A stretch of DNA of 64,000 nucleotides. It comes from Patiria miniata (lineage: Eukaryota; Echinodermata; Asteroidea; Valvatida; Asterinidae). The DNA lies in contig NW_024037076.1 in NCBI RefSeq assembly GCF_015706575.1, positions 744,001-808,000 on the forward strand, in the 5' to 3' direction. Below the pieces are notes generated by a model. It was given only the letters and a program-made list of their open reading frames with translations, did no database searches and was not told the origin of the DNA. Position numbers and translations under genes: made by a program. Below are positions 11,712-22,884 of the stretch, one piece after another. Each line of letters opens with the position of its first letter. Position 1 is the stretch's first letter.

Positions 11712-12302
11712 AATACATGTCGTAGTTTTGATCCAAAATATCTCTGTTGTTTACCAATGGAATTAAACCAAAATTTCAAATCATATAAACAAGGCATGAC
11801 AAATTGTATGAAGCAAGTGTCATCGGCTTTGTGCAAGAGGCTGCGATCTAAACGACATACGAAAAAAAATACTTTCATGATGTCGATACGGCGCTGGTAC
11901 AGAAGACGCGTGTTGCGGCCGACAATGAAGCTTCTGAAAGAATGCAACCAGGATCACCCTTGATATCACTGCACACCTCCTCGATCATGTTTTGCGACAA
12001 ACTATCGAGGTGTGCAATGACATCGCGGATGATCCTGCATTCATTTACGGAAGCTTATGACCGCAGCACGCACCTTCCGCAACGCGTCTCCATCGTTGTA
12101 TCGACATTGGAGGACACCAAGTCGAAAGTGACAGATTAGTGAGTATTTTTGTTTCATATGGCGTTTAAATCTTACCCTTTTGCCCCAAGCTGATGAAACT
12201 CGCTCCATAAAAATTGCCATGCCCTGTTTACATGATCTGAATGTTTGGTTTAATTCAACTGGTAAATAATGGAGTTATTTAGGATCAAAGTTGGACATTT
12301 TG
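11712..12302. mobile_element. 590-bp foldback element with arms of about 280 bp
   Basis: The whole segment is an imperfect palindrome. Outer arms: the minus-strand reading from 11850 down (TTTGGTTTAATTCCATTGGT, then GGATCAAA) matches 12240-12300 (TTTGGTTTAATTCAACTGGT, then GGATCAAA). Inner arms: GCACACCTCCTCGAT at 11972 pairs with ATCGAGGTGTGC at 12003 across a spacer of about 16 nt. The middle arms also pair, including AAGCTTC blocks and an ACGCGT block on each side. The small open frames inside are by-products. Confidence 0.75.
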
Positions 12303-12588
12303 AGTTGGATTTCTTTAACAACCAGGATGATAATTATTTGGCACGCAAACAAGAAATAGAATCAAATTGTGAATGTTAATCAAGTTTTTAAAAAGGTAAC
12401 TAACAACATATTGAACACAAACAATGTAAAATCCAATGTCCAACAACTTTAATCTAATCAATCACAAAAAATGTAATTTGGCACAATGATTCTAATACTG
12501 TTTTCAATCTCGAAAAGCAATTACTTTCATGAATATTTTTAATACATTGCACTAGGCAGTGAATATTCATTTTTTTAAATATAAGTAA

Positions 12589-12952
12589 GGCCAAAAAAAA
12601 AGTCTCCGGTTTCTGGTATGCGCGCGCGTCGCCGTAGCCATGCGTGTCGGCAAAATGAAAAAGTTTTCTTTTCAATGAAAAATGATGTCTCAAAACCGCC
12701 AAACTCACTGGTTTGACTGGAATTCTGCTGCTGCGCAATTTCAACGTGTTTTTAGATGGGGTTATGATCGAGAATAAGCTTTATGTGGCCTCTCTGGACT
12801 CCCATATATTTGCACTAAGTTTAGTTGGGCACCATTTGCAGTCATCAGCCGACATTTGAAGCAAAAAAGTCGTGTAAAAAAAAAAAAAAGCCGCGTCGCC
12901 GCACCACTTTTTGGACAAGCTCCATACCAGAAACCGGAGACTTTTTTTGGCC
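12589..12952. mobile_element. 364-bp MITE with 31-bp inverted ends and TAA target duplication (PIF/Harbinger-like)
   Basis: The left end runs GGCCA9, then GTCTCCGGTTTCTGGTATG. The right end is CATACCAGAAACCGGAGAC, T7, then GGCC. TAA flanks both sides (12586-12588 and 12953-12955), the target preference of PIF/Harbinger elements. It encodes no transposase. Confidence 0.8.
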
Positions 12953-13689
12953 TAAAGTGAATTGTACTAATTTTAGTAGCCTATACATTGTATTTATAAA
13001 ATGGGCAATCAATTTGGCTGTTCAAAACTTCAAATCAAATTCGAAGAACCAACATCATCCAACTGTCATGCTGGCCAACAAAAACATTTTTGATCTTTCG
13101 ATATAAAATTGTATCAACGTGTTAGAAACTGAAAACATAACAGTGAAATACAAATGAAACCAATTATTGCAAAACTCTTTTGGCAAGAAAAACAGTCCAA
13201 CTGTTTGAAATATAAACCAATACTCAATGTAAATTTTTCAATTAAAAAATTAAAAAATTAAATATAGAGCACAAAAAATAATTCGAAGTTGTTGCTGAAA
13301 AAAGCAAACAAACTATGCAGCAATTTGAAACGCATAAACAACATTAACTAATCGGTGAGTTTGCATCCCTGTGTTATTTTGACTGATTACTTTTCCTTTG
13401 TCTATCAAAGAACTTCCAAGGAAGCGTAGTTCTTTCAGTGATAGAAGTTGTAAGTCCACTATACCAAAATACAAGGAGTGCGATCTTCCCCATCAGCCAG
13501 CTAATTTTAGACACACACAATCTCAACGAACACCGCAATTCTTCAGATCCAAGTATTCTGTAGTCAAACATCTCCTCGTCAATATACAGAATTTGGACTT
13601 GAAGGTATATTGTTCCATCAGTTCAGGTGAGACTTTTGATAAGTTTTTGGTGACCTAAAAATCTTTTTGTAAAACCAACAAACAAAGCA

Positions 13690-13940
13690 AGGGATGTCAG
13701 GTTGGCGTAGTGGTATCCTCGCCTTCCACAGCTGTTACCCAGGTTCGATTCCTGCCCGGGCCAATATGTGGACTGGGTTTTCAGTCCCTACTGTATTCCA
13801 TGGGTTTTCCTCAGAATATTCGTCTGGGCTTTTCCTTCCACTTCTTTATTTTCTTCACACTGTCTTCTCTATACTGGGCCACATGGGAGACCAGTGGATT
13901 GCACTGAATGGGCTACCCAGATCAAATTATAATTAAATTA
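13690..13940 (+). repeat. tRNA-derived SINE, second type
   Basis: The head has GGTTGGCGTAGTGGTATCC and GGTTCGATTCCTGCCCGGG, matching A and B boxes. It is followed by a body different from the 5 kb SINEs (TGGGTTTTCAGTCCC, GGGCCACATGGGAGACC) and an A/T-rich tail. The acceptor-stem pairing of a functional tRNA is absent. Confidence 0.75.
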
Positions 13941-15290
13941 ATAATAAATATAAATCTACAGCAGCAACAAAATCATGTACCAACGAACAAACATAAACAT
14001 ACTTACCAAAGCAACTTCAGCACCAACTTAAGGGAAGCACGGTAACAATACTACTCAAGCTTTTCATCCTCCTTAAAAATTCTAAGAAGATACATGTACA
14101 CATTTCAAACTTTCTGTAGCACATCTTAGGTGCACATGATGAACACAATTTCAGTGTTTGGATAAAAGATGTCCAGTTGATTCCAGCTTATAGCACAAAT
14201 AGCAACTGGCATTCAAGTTTGTCTTTGTTGGAAATGGCTGACAGTAAAGCACCTTCATAAAGAAGACAAGTATTTCTGTTTTATGATCAGACATCAGCTT
14301 TTTGCTTTGTTAAAATCGAAAGGCAAGAAAAAGACAAGCCTCATTGTTATCAGTTGGGATAATAAACTTTAACTAACAATGAATTATTGTGCTCCAAGAT
14401 GTGTTGGGATTTGTTGGCGAAAGGCAATGCAATAACTGGATTTCCAGTCTGAAACATGGAAAATAAATCAATGTCAAGGAATAACGTGAACTACAAAACA
14501 ACTAAACTTACTCGCCGTAGAAATGTTCTGCATAGTGCATTTGAGATACCTGATAAAATATTGTAGGTTTTCCACTGGTCAGTGGTCTTGTTCTTTGCCT
14601 TAAGTTTTCTGAAATGATTTAAAAACTTACTGTGCCCTATAGAGGCGACCTAACCGTTCTAATAAAAATATAATAAGATCAATTTTGTATCGTTAATCTA
14701 CACACACAGTCATATAGTACTTTGTACTCGTAAAATTTGTCACACATAATTTTACACTACATGTACAATTTGATAATATTTCTAGAATGATACCTACCGT
14801 ATCTCATATCAGTTCAATACACAAATATTGGCACATGGGGATCCCCATTGTAAAAGTGTCAAAAGTACTGAGCGAGTAGCTCCATACAAATTTGTGCAGG
14901 ACTAGGTCAGAGATCTGTTGCCCACAGCTTGTCGCGTTGGCTGTCCAGTCTCACATGCATTAGACTTGTTAAAGTGCTCCTGTAGCTTTCTCATTTCTAT
15001 AAAATCTGTGCTTGGATGGTAGATGGCAGTGTGTGCAGACCACACGCATGAGAGCCCGGAAGGGGGCGGGGCTCCCCTGACGCCCCCCCCCCATAAAAAA
15101 AAAATCCCCCCTCTCTCTCCCCCCCTTCCTCAGCAAAAACCATAAGCATCCATATTGTATGTATTTGTTTGTTTTTTTAGTGGTGTGCCCCCTGGCTGGT
15201 ACTATTCCCTCCTCCCCCCACTCCCCCAATGGTTGGAGTCTGACACTTAGAGAGTCGTACTCTCTTACATGTATTAAGGATCTTTGTGAC

Positions 15291-15331
<41 letters not shown>

Positions 15332-15340
15332 GGGGGGGGG
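15291..15340 (+). repeat. Poly-G tract (G38-T-G9)
   Basis: Thirty-eight consecutive G residues (15293-15330), one T, then nine more G. Shorter G or C runs of 8-15 nt recur nearby (15085, 15398) and through the window. Long proline- or glycine-rich frames over this stretch are artefacts of the tract. Confidence 0.95.
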
Positions 15341-16475
15341 ACTTGTGCATGCAGTTGCCAAACAAGGGCAGATCCACAGTGGTATACTGCTAGGTTGGGG
15401 GGGGGGGGGTGTGAAGGATTCTCTCAAGTGAAAAATGGTCTTTTGGTCTGCACTCCCCTAGATTGGCCAATGCCAAATAGGACTCACCAAATTTTCTGAC
15501 CTAATTCTCTACTCATAGATAAAAAGTTACTGTGAAAAACTGACTGCCTATTTCATTTCACCTATTCACATCCTACCGAACACACGATTAACGTTATGGT
15601 AGTATTTACAATGTACATGTATATGATGATGTGCTTCAATAAATCCATCCATGCATCTTCAATAAGTTATGTCATAAATATTACTAAAATATATGAAGAC
15701 CCACGAATATAGAGTGGGCTGGAAGTCATGCATTTTGTGTATGGTTAAAAACTCTATGAAATGTCCTACACATAAAAATTGCACACACATCACATTGCCA
15801 TAATAACAAAGTTAAATCTACTTAATAAATATATTAAAATAAATATTTTACAGAATCTAGCAGACAAATTAACAAAAATAAAACATAAATACGCTCTTAA
15901 ACACTGTATGTGAATATAGAAATATATATAAATAAATAAATGAATAAATATGGCAGGATTCAAACAATCCGGGTTATACGCCAAAGTTGGATTTTGATAA
16001 AACTCCGAGAGACGGTGAGACAGTAACAACTGCCAAGCAGACCTGTTCACTACAGGGTGTCTTTGTGACTGATGACATTCTAGAAGGATTTTGGGTTTTC
16101 AACATCAAATATCATTTTTAAGATTGCAAATGAATTTCGGGAAAGGAAGTTATTCTTCTTCATGACAACTGCGTAAAATTGCCAGATGTTACGATGTGAG
16201 AAAATCAGCAAATGAATGTACTTGTTATTCACTTGATAATGGCCAAGTCCAGTTTGAAATTGCGTTATGAGGGTTCCCAATGGCAAGAGAACTCACACCA
16301 TTTTTGAGATTGAATCAACTTAACGATTGCAATATCATGATTATGAATCTAAAGCAGCAACAGGTTAAAAGTACTGGTATATAAAACAGATCTAAGAACT
16401 TACATACAAGACACAGCATGCAGACTTGAGGAGATGACCTCTCCTCCTTTTCCATCCTCACCTCGTCTTTAAGAC

Positions 16476-19400
16476 TCACTTCTCCATCAGTGAAGACAGC
16501 AGATCAATGGGCAATGGGAAGATGATTGTCGAGTTTCTCTCTGCTGAGATGGTGTTGAGGGTCTGCAGATAGCGGAGCTGGAGGGCGTTAGGTGACTCGG
16601 CCATGATGTCCGCTGCTTCCTTGAGAGCCCGGGAGGCGTTCTGCTCACCCTCCGCAGCTATCACCTAATGAATGACAAGCATAATCACCATCAGTGGCAT
16701 AGCAAGGAGATGAGGGGGGGATGGAAACCCCACCCATGGCCAAAAATTGAAAAAAATGGTGGGGGCAGGAGGGGGGTACAGCAATGCATCTAGTGAACAC
16801 ACTCGCCCACTTGTGCACTATATGCGGATGTGGTTCTAATCATCAACACAGTCGCCAAGCAAATTTTTTGAGGGGGGTATTGGTAAACCCCACCCCCTCC
16901 CCCTAAAGCATAATTTCTCGCTTTGCTATTGAGTGCCATGAACAGAAGACAACATTTCATCATTAACAACCGTTGACAGATGCATAAGCACCCTGTTTTG
17001 CAAGCGGCACGAAGTACACATGATTAATCATATTTTGAATGCGTATGTGCACAAAGCTATTGTCTAGACTTGGTGTGAGCTACAAGCTACAATAAATGAA
17101 ACTCTACTCAAACTTAACGCCTGTTGCTAATACTGAGAGCCAGAATCATACCTCAAATGACATTTTAGCTTATAACATGTTTTACACTAATCAAAGGTTT
17201 CCATTTTGCATTTTGGGTGCTTAGTAGCCACATCATTCTGGAGTTATAGGGACAATGACTAAGGCCGCATCCAAATTACTCGGCTACGACTTACAATTGA
17301 AGCCCCTTCCCACAGACCTGTGTGTTAGTGCCAGCCGCAGCCACAGCCTTACCTTAGCACGAGCCTCCCTTGAAGCCTCAGCCTCAGCAGCCATTGCACG
17401 CTGCAACATCAGAGGCAACCTCACATCCTTACTGAAAACGAAAAAGAAAACAACTTCAACTTTGTTCATCATGACTGTAAAACAAAGAGTTCAATAACAG
17501 CATTTGGCCTTATTTCTCTCCGAGCTAATTGAAGATTTTCAAATTGGCACTGAAACTGAGAGCCTCTGTGCTATTTTGTTGTTGAGAGGAAAAAGAAAAG
17601 GTTCTCAATGTCACACTATGGCTTAGCACCAAAAAACTAGGTATCAATTTCAAGTGGAAATTTGTCTCTCAAAATGAAGAAAACCTGCTCACATTTCAAC
17701 TCTCTCCACTTTGACGCCCCACGGATCCGTTGCCTCATCCAAGACCGACTGCATGTGACTACTGATGGACTCTCGGGAACTCAAGACCTCTGCAAGGGTC
17801 TTAGTCCCCAAGACGTTACGCAGAGTCGTCGCAGACAGAAGCTCGGTAGAACGTTTGAAGTTCTCCACGTTGACGATGGACATGGTGGGATTCTGGACTC
17901 GGAAGTAGACCACTGCATCCACGGTAACGGTCACGCTGTCTTTAGACAGAATCTACAAAGACACATAGAAAAGTATGGGGAAACTCAGGCTAATGTTGAA
18001 TTAAGTGACTATGAATTCATTGAATGTGAAACAGTTTAATGTCATCAGGCATGCAACTGGGAACTAAGAAAAAAAATGAGGACATTCCAAACAAACAAGA
18101 CTTTGTCCAGTGTTTTTCAATTTGAAATGGCTTCATGAGAAGTAAACAACAAGGAAATCAGTGGGTCTGAGGTAAAAGTTGCATGCCATGTGTAAATTAA
18201 GACATTTTATTTCTCGAAAGGATTCCTCAAAAGTCCCCTAGATAGGCACTGTAGCTCGCAAGCCTGAAGAAACCTGTAAGAAGACCATGAGAAAAACTTA
18301 CGGGAAAATCAAGAAGAATATCCTGGGTAAAAGCCAAAGGAATCAAATTGCGACTGAAAATCAACCAATCCACATGTGGTCCGGACAGGAATCGAACCCG
18401 GGCCATATAGCAGTGGAATTATAGGCAAGGAAAGAACCACTATGCACCAACCCGACTCCCATAATTATAATTAGAATTGGGATGTTGTCGATCCATCAAG
18501 TTCATTCACAAGTGCACTCACAATTAACAGTGGATGAGTATAAGAACAAAGGAATCCCATTGTCAATTTTTGTTTGAATAACTTGTGTGTTGAATTGGGA
18601 CAGGAGGACTTGCAAGTGATCACATGCAGGCATTTGTGATGGACTCAACTCATTCCCTGAGAATGATTAGAGTCGTCCTTACCTCCTGAGGCGGTACATC
18701 AAAGGATAACGTCCTGAGATCTACCACTCTGAACTCATCGATGCATGGCAAGATGAAGAACAATCCAGGGCCTTTAGCTCCTCCAGGGAGAAGACGTCCT
18801 GCGCGGAAGATGATTGCTCGCTCGTACTCTTGCACTGTCTAAGCCAAGAAAATGATACAAGAGACCCCAAAATAAGAAATGCTTGCAATTCAGTTACGAT
18901 GCTTTTAAATTGGTGTCTTTTTTCAAGCTCAGCTCTGTAAAATATCCCGGCATTTTAAAATCATTCAACTTTTCATTGGTTGCTGAAAAACCAATGGTTT
19001 GCAATACCATTACCAGTCATCTGTGGCACGTTATATTATGGTCACGTAAAAGTTCAATCTAAATCGATCGAGTTATGTACATTTAAGACTGAGGGGGATT
19101 ACTTGTAAGAGCCTAAGAGGAGGGGGGATGAGGGGAGGTGTTCTATTGAAAAGAAAGTCTATGACATGTGAGCAGAATCAGCAGATCAGCAATTAATCAT
19201 AAAAAACAAGACTTCATCTGGACCTCCAGATTCTGACCATTCAGTGGGTGCCTACTTTCAGGTCCTCCATTAATCCGTGGTTGTCTCACAAAAAAAGTGT
19301 CAGCAAAATTGACCAATCAACAGCTAGGGGTAGCGCGAGATTGTGGAAATTCTGGGACTTACTCTGAAGACAAAGCAGAGCGACACTGGCACGGTGAGAC

Positions 19401-20634
19401 AGCACAAGATGAATGAACAGGCAAAGAGGATGTAGTAGCACACGCCCATACTCGAGTCATCGCCTCAAGACAATAGCAAAAAATACACACATTACAAGAA
19501 GCTGTATGCTGAAAAAGGGGCGGGGCTAGACGGGGATATTAGAGGATGGCAAAATCCAACCATTTGAAATCAATTAGAATGTCATTACTGAGCCTAGATA
19601 AACAAGAACACCTTATCATGAATGGATACAGGTAATTCTTGATTTTTAGATTTTGACGCAGTACCCTACATTACATTCAATTAGTTGAATTAGCTGTTCA
19701 TGCAGACTAGCAGTTACTTATATCTCAGTAGTTCGAATTACACAGACGCTTGTCTTTAATGACTTGAGTGTTTCAGCTTCATTTGAAGCCTTAATTATAA
19801 CACCAAATTCTCAGGAAATTATCCAGTGATGATCCAGCAAGACTCGTAGTCATGACAACTATATCCCGCTTCAGTGCACAATGTGTGAACTGGAGCTTCA
19901 AAGATTGCATCGCCTACACCTCTATACAGAGACAGGTGATCTGAGTGCAAGCAGCGCCCATCTGGCTGAAGGTAACATCCCTCCACGTATTTGCATTCAT
20001 AATGTTTCCCAGTCGATATTTAATGCGCCAGACACATTACATGCCTAACTTCCTTTTTGGCTTCTACAGAATTGAGAAGGGCTGTGGCTTATCAGGTGTG
20101 CAGTAATTGTGATAGCCAATGGCAAAAGGCCTAGCCTTAGCCAATATAGACAGGTGAGCTCGAGCCAGAGCCACCTATCGATAGAACCCCTTTACAACAC
20201 ATTATTTGCATAATTATATCCAGGGTAAAGGAAGAAAAATTTGCCATATCTAGCCCCCCCCCCCAAAAAAAAATATAAAAATATAAAAATTAAACACCTA
20301 TATAAAGTAGTGTACATTTTCACAACAATCCTTACAGCAAGAGTTTTACTTTAATAATTTTTAAAATGTGGGGTTTTTTTTGGGGGGGGGAGGCGGTTGG
20401 CAAATTACTAAGGCTAGAAAAGTATATATGTGTCAATATAATCTTCATGAATATTAATCATACCATAATGAGATAGAAAAAAATGTATAAACACAGAAAA
20501 CATGTGTGATGTGAAGAAGATTTAATATTATCTACGTTGTTTTTTTTATTTTAATTTTACAAGAAATGTCATTTTGTCTTACCACCGTCTTCCGTTGGTT
20601 CTCCAGTAAGCCGCAATGGACGGTCTCCAGCCAT
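16476..20634 (-). CDS. STOM: Stomatin (band-7/PHB membrane protein), complete (six exons, 278 aa)
   Basis: Exons from 5' to 3' are 20634-20583, 19463-19363, 18838-18683, 17952-17693, 17431-17353 and 16664-16476. They total 837 nt with all phases consistent and GT-AG borders. Stomatins are cholesterol-binding oligomeric scaffolds on the inner leaflet that modulate ion channels. An N-terminal hydrophilic stretch is followed by the hairpin segment ([20 protein letters not shown]) with the conserved proline. Then come [24 protein letters not shown], the PHB core with [41 protein letters not shown], and the C-terminal [15 protein letters not shown]. Cysteines next to the hairpin could be palmitoylated. 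STOML3 versus STOM orthology is not resolved; STOML1 and STOML2 are excluded by length and ends. Introns contain repeats at 16690 and 18370. Confidence 0.94.
16690..16945. mobile_element. hAT-like short element, degenerate, in stomatin last intron
   Basis: The left side has CAGTGGCATAGCAAGG followed by a G-run. The right side has CCCCC, then TTTCTCGCTTTGCTATTGAGT. The opposite ends share the inverted block TAGCAA. The CAGTGGC-type start is typical of hAT-derived repeats. Ends are too diverged to define a target duplication. Confidence 0.45.
18367..18470 (-). repeat. tRNA-derived SINE head, minus strand
   Basis: On the minus strand it contains a B-box-like GGGTTCGATTCCTGTCCGG and an A-box-like part ending in GGTGCATAGTGGTTC. 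No intact cloverleaf is possible. It is followed (18487-18622) by an inverted-ended repeat that recurs at 37826-37955. Confidence 0.55.
18487..18622. repeat. Short inverted-ended dispersed repeat, also at 37826-37955
   Basis: Shared blocks include CAAGTGCACTCACAA / CAAGTCCACTCGCAAG, AACAAAGGAATCCC / GACAAAGGAATGCC and TGTGTTGAATTGGGAC / GTGAGTTGAATTGGGAC, in the same order. The ends are roughly complementary (CACAAGTCC ... GGACTTGTG), so it is probably a small non-autonomous transposon. Confidence 0.6.
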
Positions 20635-21967
20635 GTTTAATGCCTCAACTCAGTCTATTTACCTCAACTTCAAGAGTCCAATTTACGGTCCCCTGATAAC
20701 TAAAATTATGAAACAACTAAATTTTTCAATTTAAATAGGCATGACATATTATTAATTGAACAAATTCCATTCAATACATAGTAATTAAATTGAAATTATA
20801 AAGGAAACTGAAAAATAAAAAGGTATAACTATAAGCTGATTTCAAAAATTATCAAAAAAAATTATTGTTACTGTAAATGATATCGTCATAATTTATGGCC
20901 GATATGAATTATAAATATTCTGTGCAAAATTTAAATTTAAATCAAATTGCATGAATAAACTGACAGACATGACAGACATAAAAACAATGTAGAGTTCTAC
21001 CTCCATGACAAAATTCAACAAATATTGAAACACATTAAAATTCAAACTGAATTAGAAACAAACAAAAAGATTTGAACCGTTTCACTGTGTAAATTGAGAA
21101 ACTGATAAGATTAATAAGCTCAAGTCTTGAGGACGCAAAATAGAATAAACAAACCATATCGCACAAATTCTCATCATCTTGCAGTTGCACATATCGTCAA
21201 ACACTTTATTTGTAATTGTATCATCTCATGCCTCATGGCGTGAAAGAAGCATAACTTCCCGAAGCGAAAATTGCATTACTAAGTTTATTAATAGTAAGCC
21301 TATAGTAATTGACCTACTCTATTCCTTCCTCCGTTTCTAACCCGAACAGGACGGGAGGTTCTAAAAACAGATCGACAATTCCATGCATAAACACGTACAT
21401 GTACTGCGTAAGACAGTGCAACTTTAGGAGCAGTCTATTATGTGCGTGCACAGCGCACTGCATAAAACAAGGAATGTGTCAAAACGTTCTTCAAATCCCC
21501 GATTTTCATATACATTATTCATTTTGTAACTCACAGAATCAGTGCAGAGGTTGCACAGTAAACCCTTTTGTAATAATCTTGCAACTCACCGGCAAATATT
21601 TCCTCCCTACATCATAATATCGATGGTAAAATTAAGAGGCAAAAGTAAGAAAGATCGGACGTCATTCGCCATGTTTATCTTCTTAAAAATTCTCCTTCTT
21701 TTTCTGTCTCGCTGGTCCTCGTGCGATATCATCGCGTGAATTGGTACGGAGATTGATCGGTAACCAGTCAGTCTTGGCATTGATTCAGCATGTCAAGAAA
21801 AAACGTCTGCTCTGCAAATTAATTATTCAAAAATCTACTTGTCCGCAGATTTCATTGGACCGTGAAATAGGATTCAATGCGCGCAACACTTTGACGTTTA
21901 CTAAAAGTTAAAGGGGCGTGTCTAGCAATTTAATCCGTCCAATCAAATTTCCTGGAGAACTTCCCGC

Positions 21968-22012
21968 CCACGTGAAAACGTAAACGAAAGCACGTGTTCA
22001 CGTACGTGCATG
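21968..22012. promoter_or_regulatory. Cluster of ACGTG/CACGTG motifs upstream of stomatin
   Basis: Within 45 bp there are CCCACGTGAA, GCACGTGTT and the perfect palindrome CACGTACGTG. This gives several E-box or hypoxia-response-type ACGTG cores on both strands. It lies about 1.3 kb upstream of the stomatin start codon. A regulatory role is inferred. Confidence 0.35.
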
Positions 22013-22687
22013 GATATGCTAAGTACACTCTTTTGCATGTACGCTGCAAAGTCGGGGGGGGGGGGATTATTGTATAAATGCTACTCAAATTTTAAAGTCG
22101 TTTGCGATTAAAAAACAAAAAACCAAGATATTAAAGCCCAACTAGCTAAGCAAAATACAAACGCGTAGAAATACGTTACCATAGGGTACTTTAATGTTTA
22201 TTCTTGATTATTAATAAATATTTTCGGAACTTAAAAAAAAAAAATGTCCTAACAAGTGTCAAAATTAAAACACAACGTGGTCAAATTTTTCTTTCAGAAA
22301 ATTGTCATTAATCATCAAGTAGATCTGTTCCTGGCATTATGATGCATCAAAGAAATAATAGGAACAGGGATATTTTACAAAACTACAAAACACTGCCAAA
22401 TGAAATCGTGTGGTAAAATTTAACATAAATAAAATCATGTGGAAACTATTTTCATGTTTTCTATGTTCTGATCATCTGAGGTCAAATAAAATATCAAATT
22501 GGTTTGATACGAATATGCAAAGCTTGAAAAGACAAAAAAATACAAGCTGTTAAACCGTACTGGATGGGTTTGCCGTAATTAGTGACGTAAGAACGGAAAG
22601 TTATTTCTAAATGTTTGTATTGTACCCAATTATTACTTCACTTACACTATCATGTTTCGAATGATTGTGTGACATGGGAAATTAAGA

Positions 22688-22884
22688 AAAGAAGGTGGAA
22701 TCCAGACGCCACTTCAGCGGATGTGTAAAAATCTATGGAGAGTCAAGAAAATTTTAAAAAGTATTTCCTAACAAAATTGGAAATGTTTCTCAGTCCCAGA
22801 TTCATGTCTTTTCATGACCTTGATTGAGATGATAGACATGTATGATGAAAAAAAAAGTGGCGTCAGGATGCAACCTTCTTTCCC
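22688..22884. mobile_element. Family B inverted-repeat element (MITE), near full length
   Basis: The left end GAAGGTGGAATCCAGACGCC is complementary to the right end GGCGTCAGGATGCAACCTTC, with mismatches. The interior TATTTCCTAACAAAATTGGA is shared with copies at 2590 and 30203. Confidence 0.7.

Larger units (their letters stand above)
11315..16475. other. Intergenic region between the 10.2 kb gene and stomatin
   Basis: No gene recognised. It holds the first gene's 3'UTR, a large foldback (11712-12302), a Harbinger-like element (12589-12952), a tRNA-derived SINE (13690-13940), a poly-G tract near 15300 and AT-rich sequence. The open frame 13398-13658 has no recognisable domain. Stomatin's 3'UTR should occupy the right end, read leftwards from 16475. 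Confidence 0.5.

Noticed and set aside
11757..12139. Overlapping 65-126 codon frames on both strands
   Set aside because: They lie entirely in the foldback element and mirror one another across its centre.
13398..13658. 86-codon plus-strand frame
   Set aside because: No domain or splice context recognised; an antisense frame overlaps; left unannotated.
14969..15427. Minus-strand 152-codon proline-rich frame and its plus-strand glycine-rich counterpart
   Set aside because: Driven by poly-G and C-rich tracts; no splice signals or domain.
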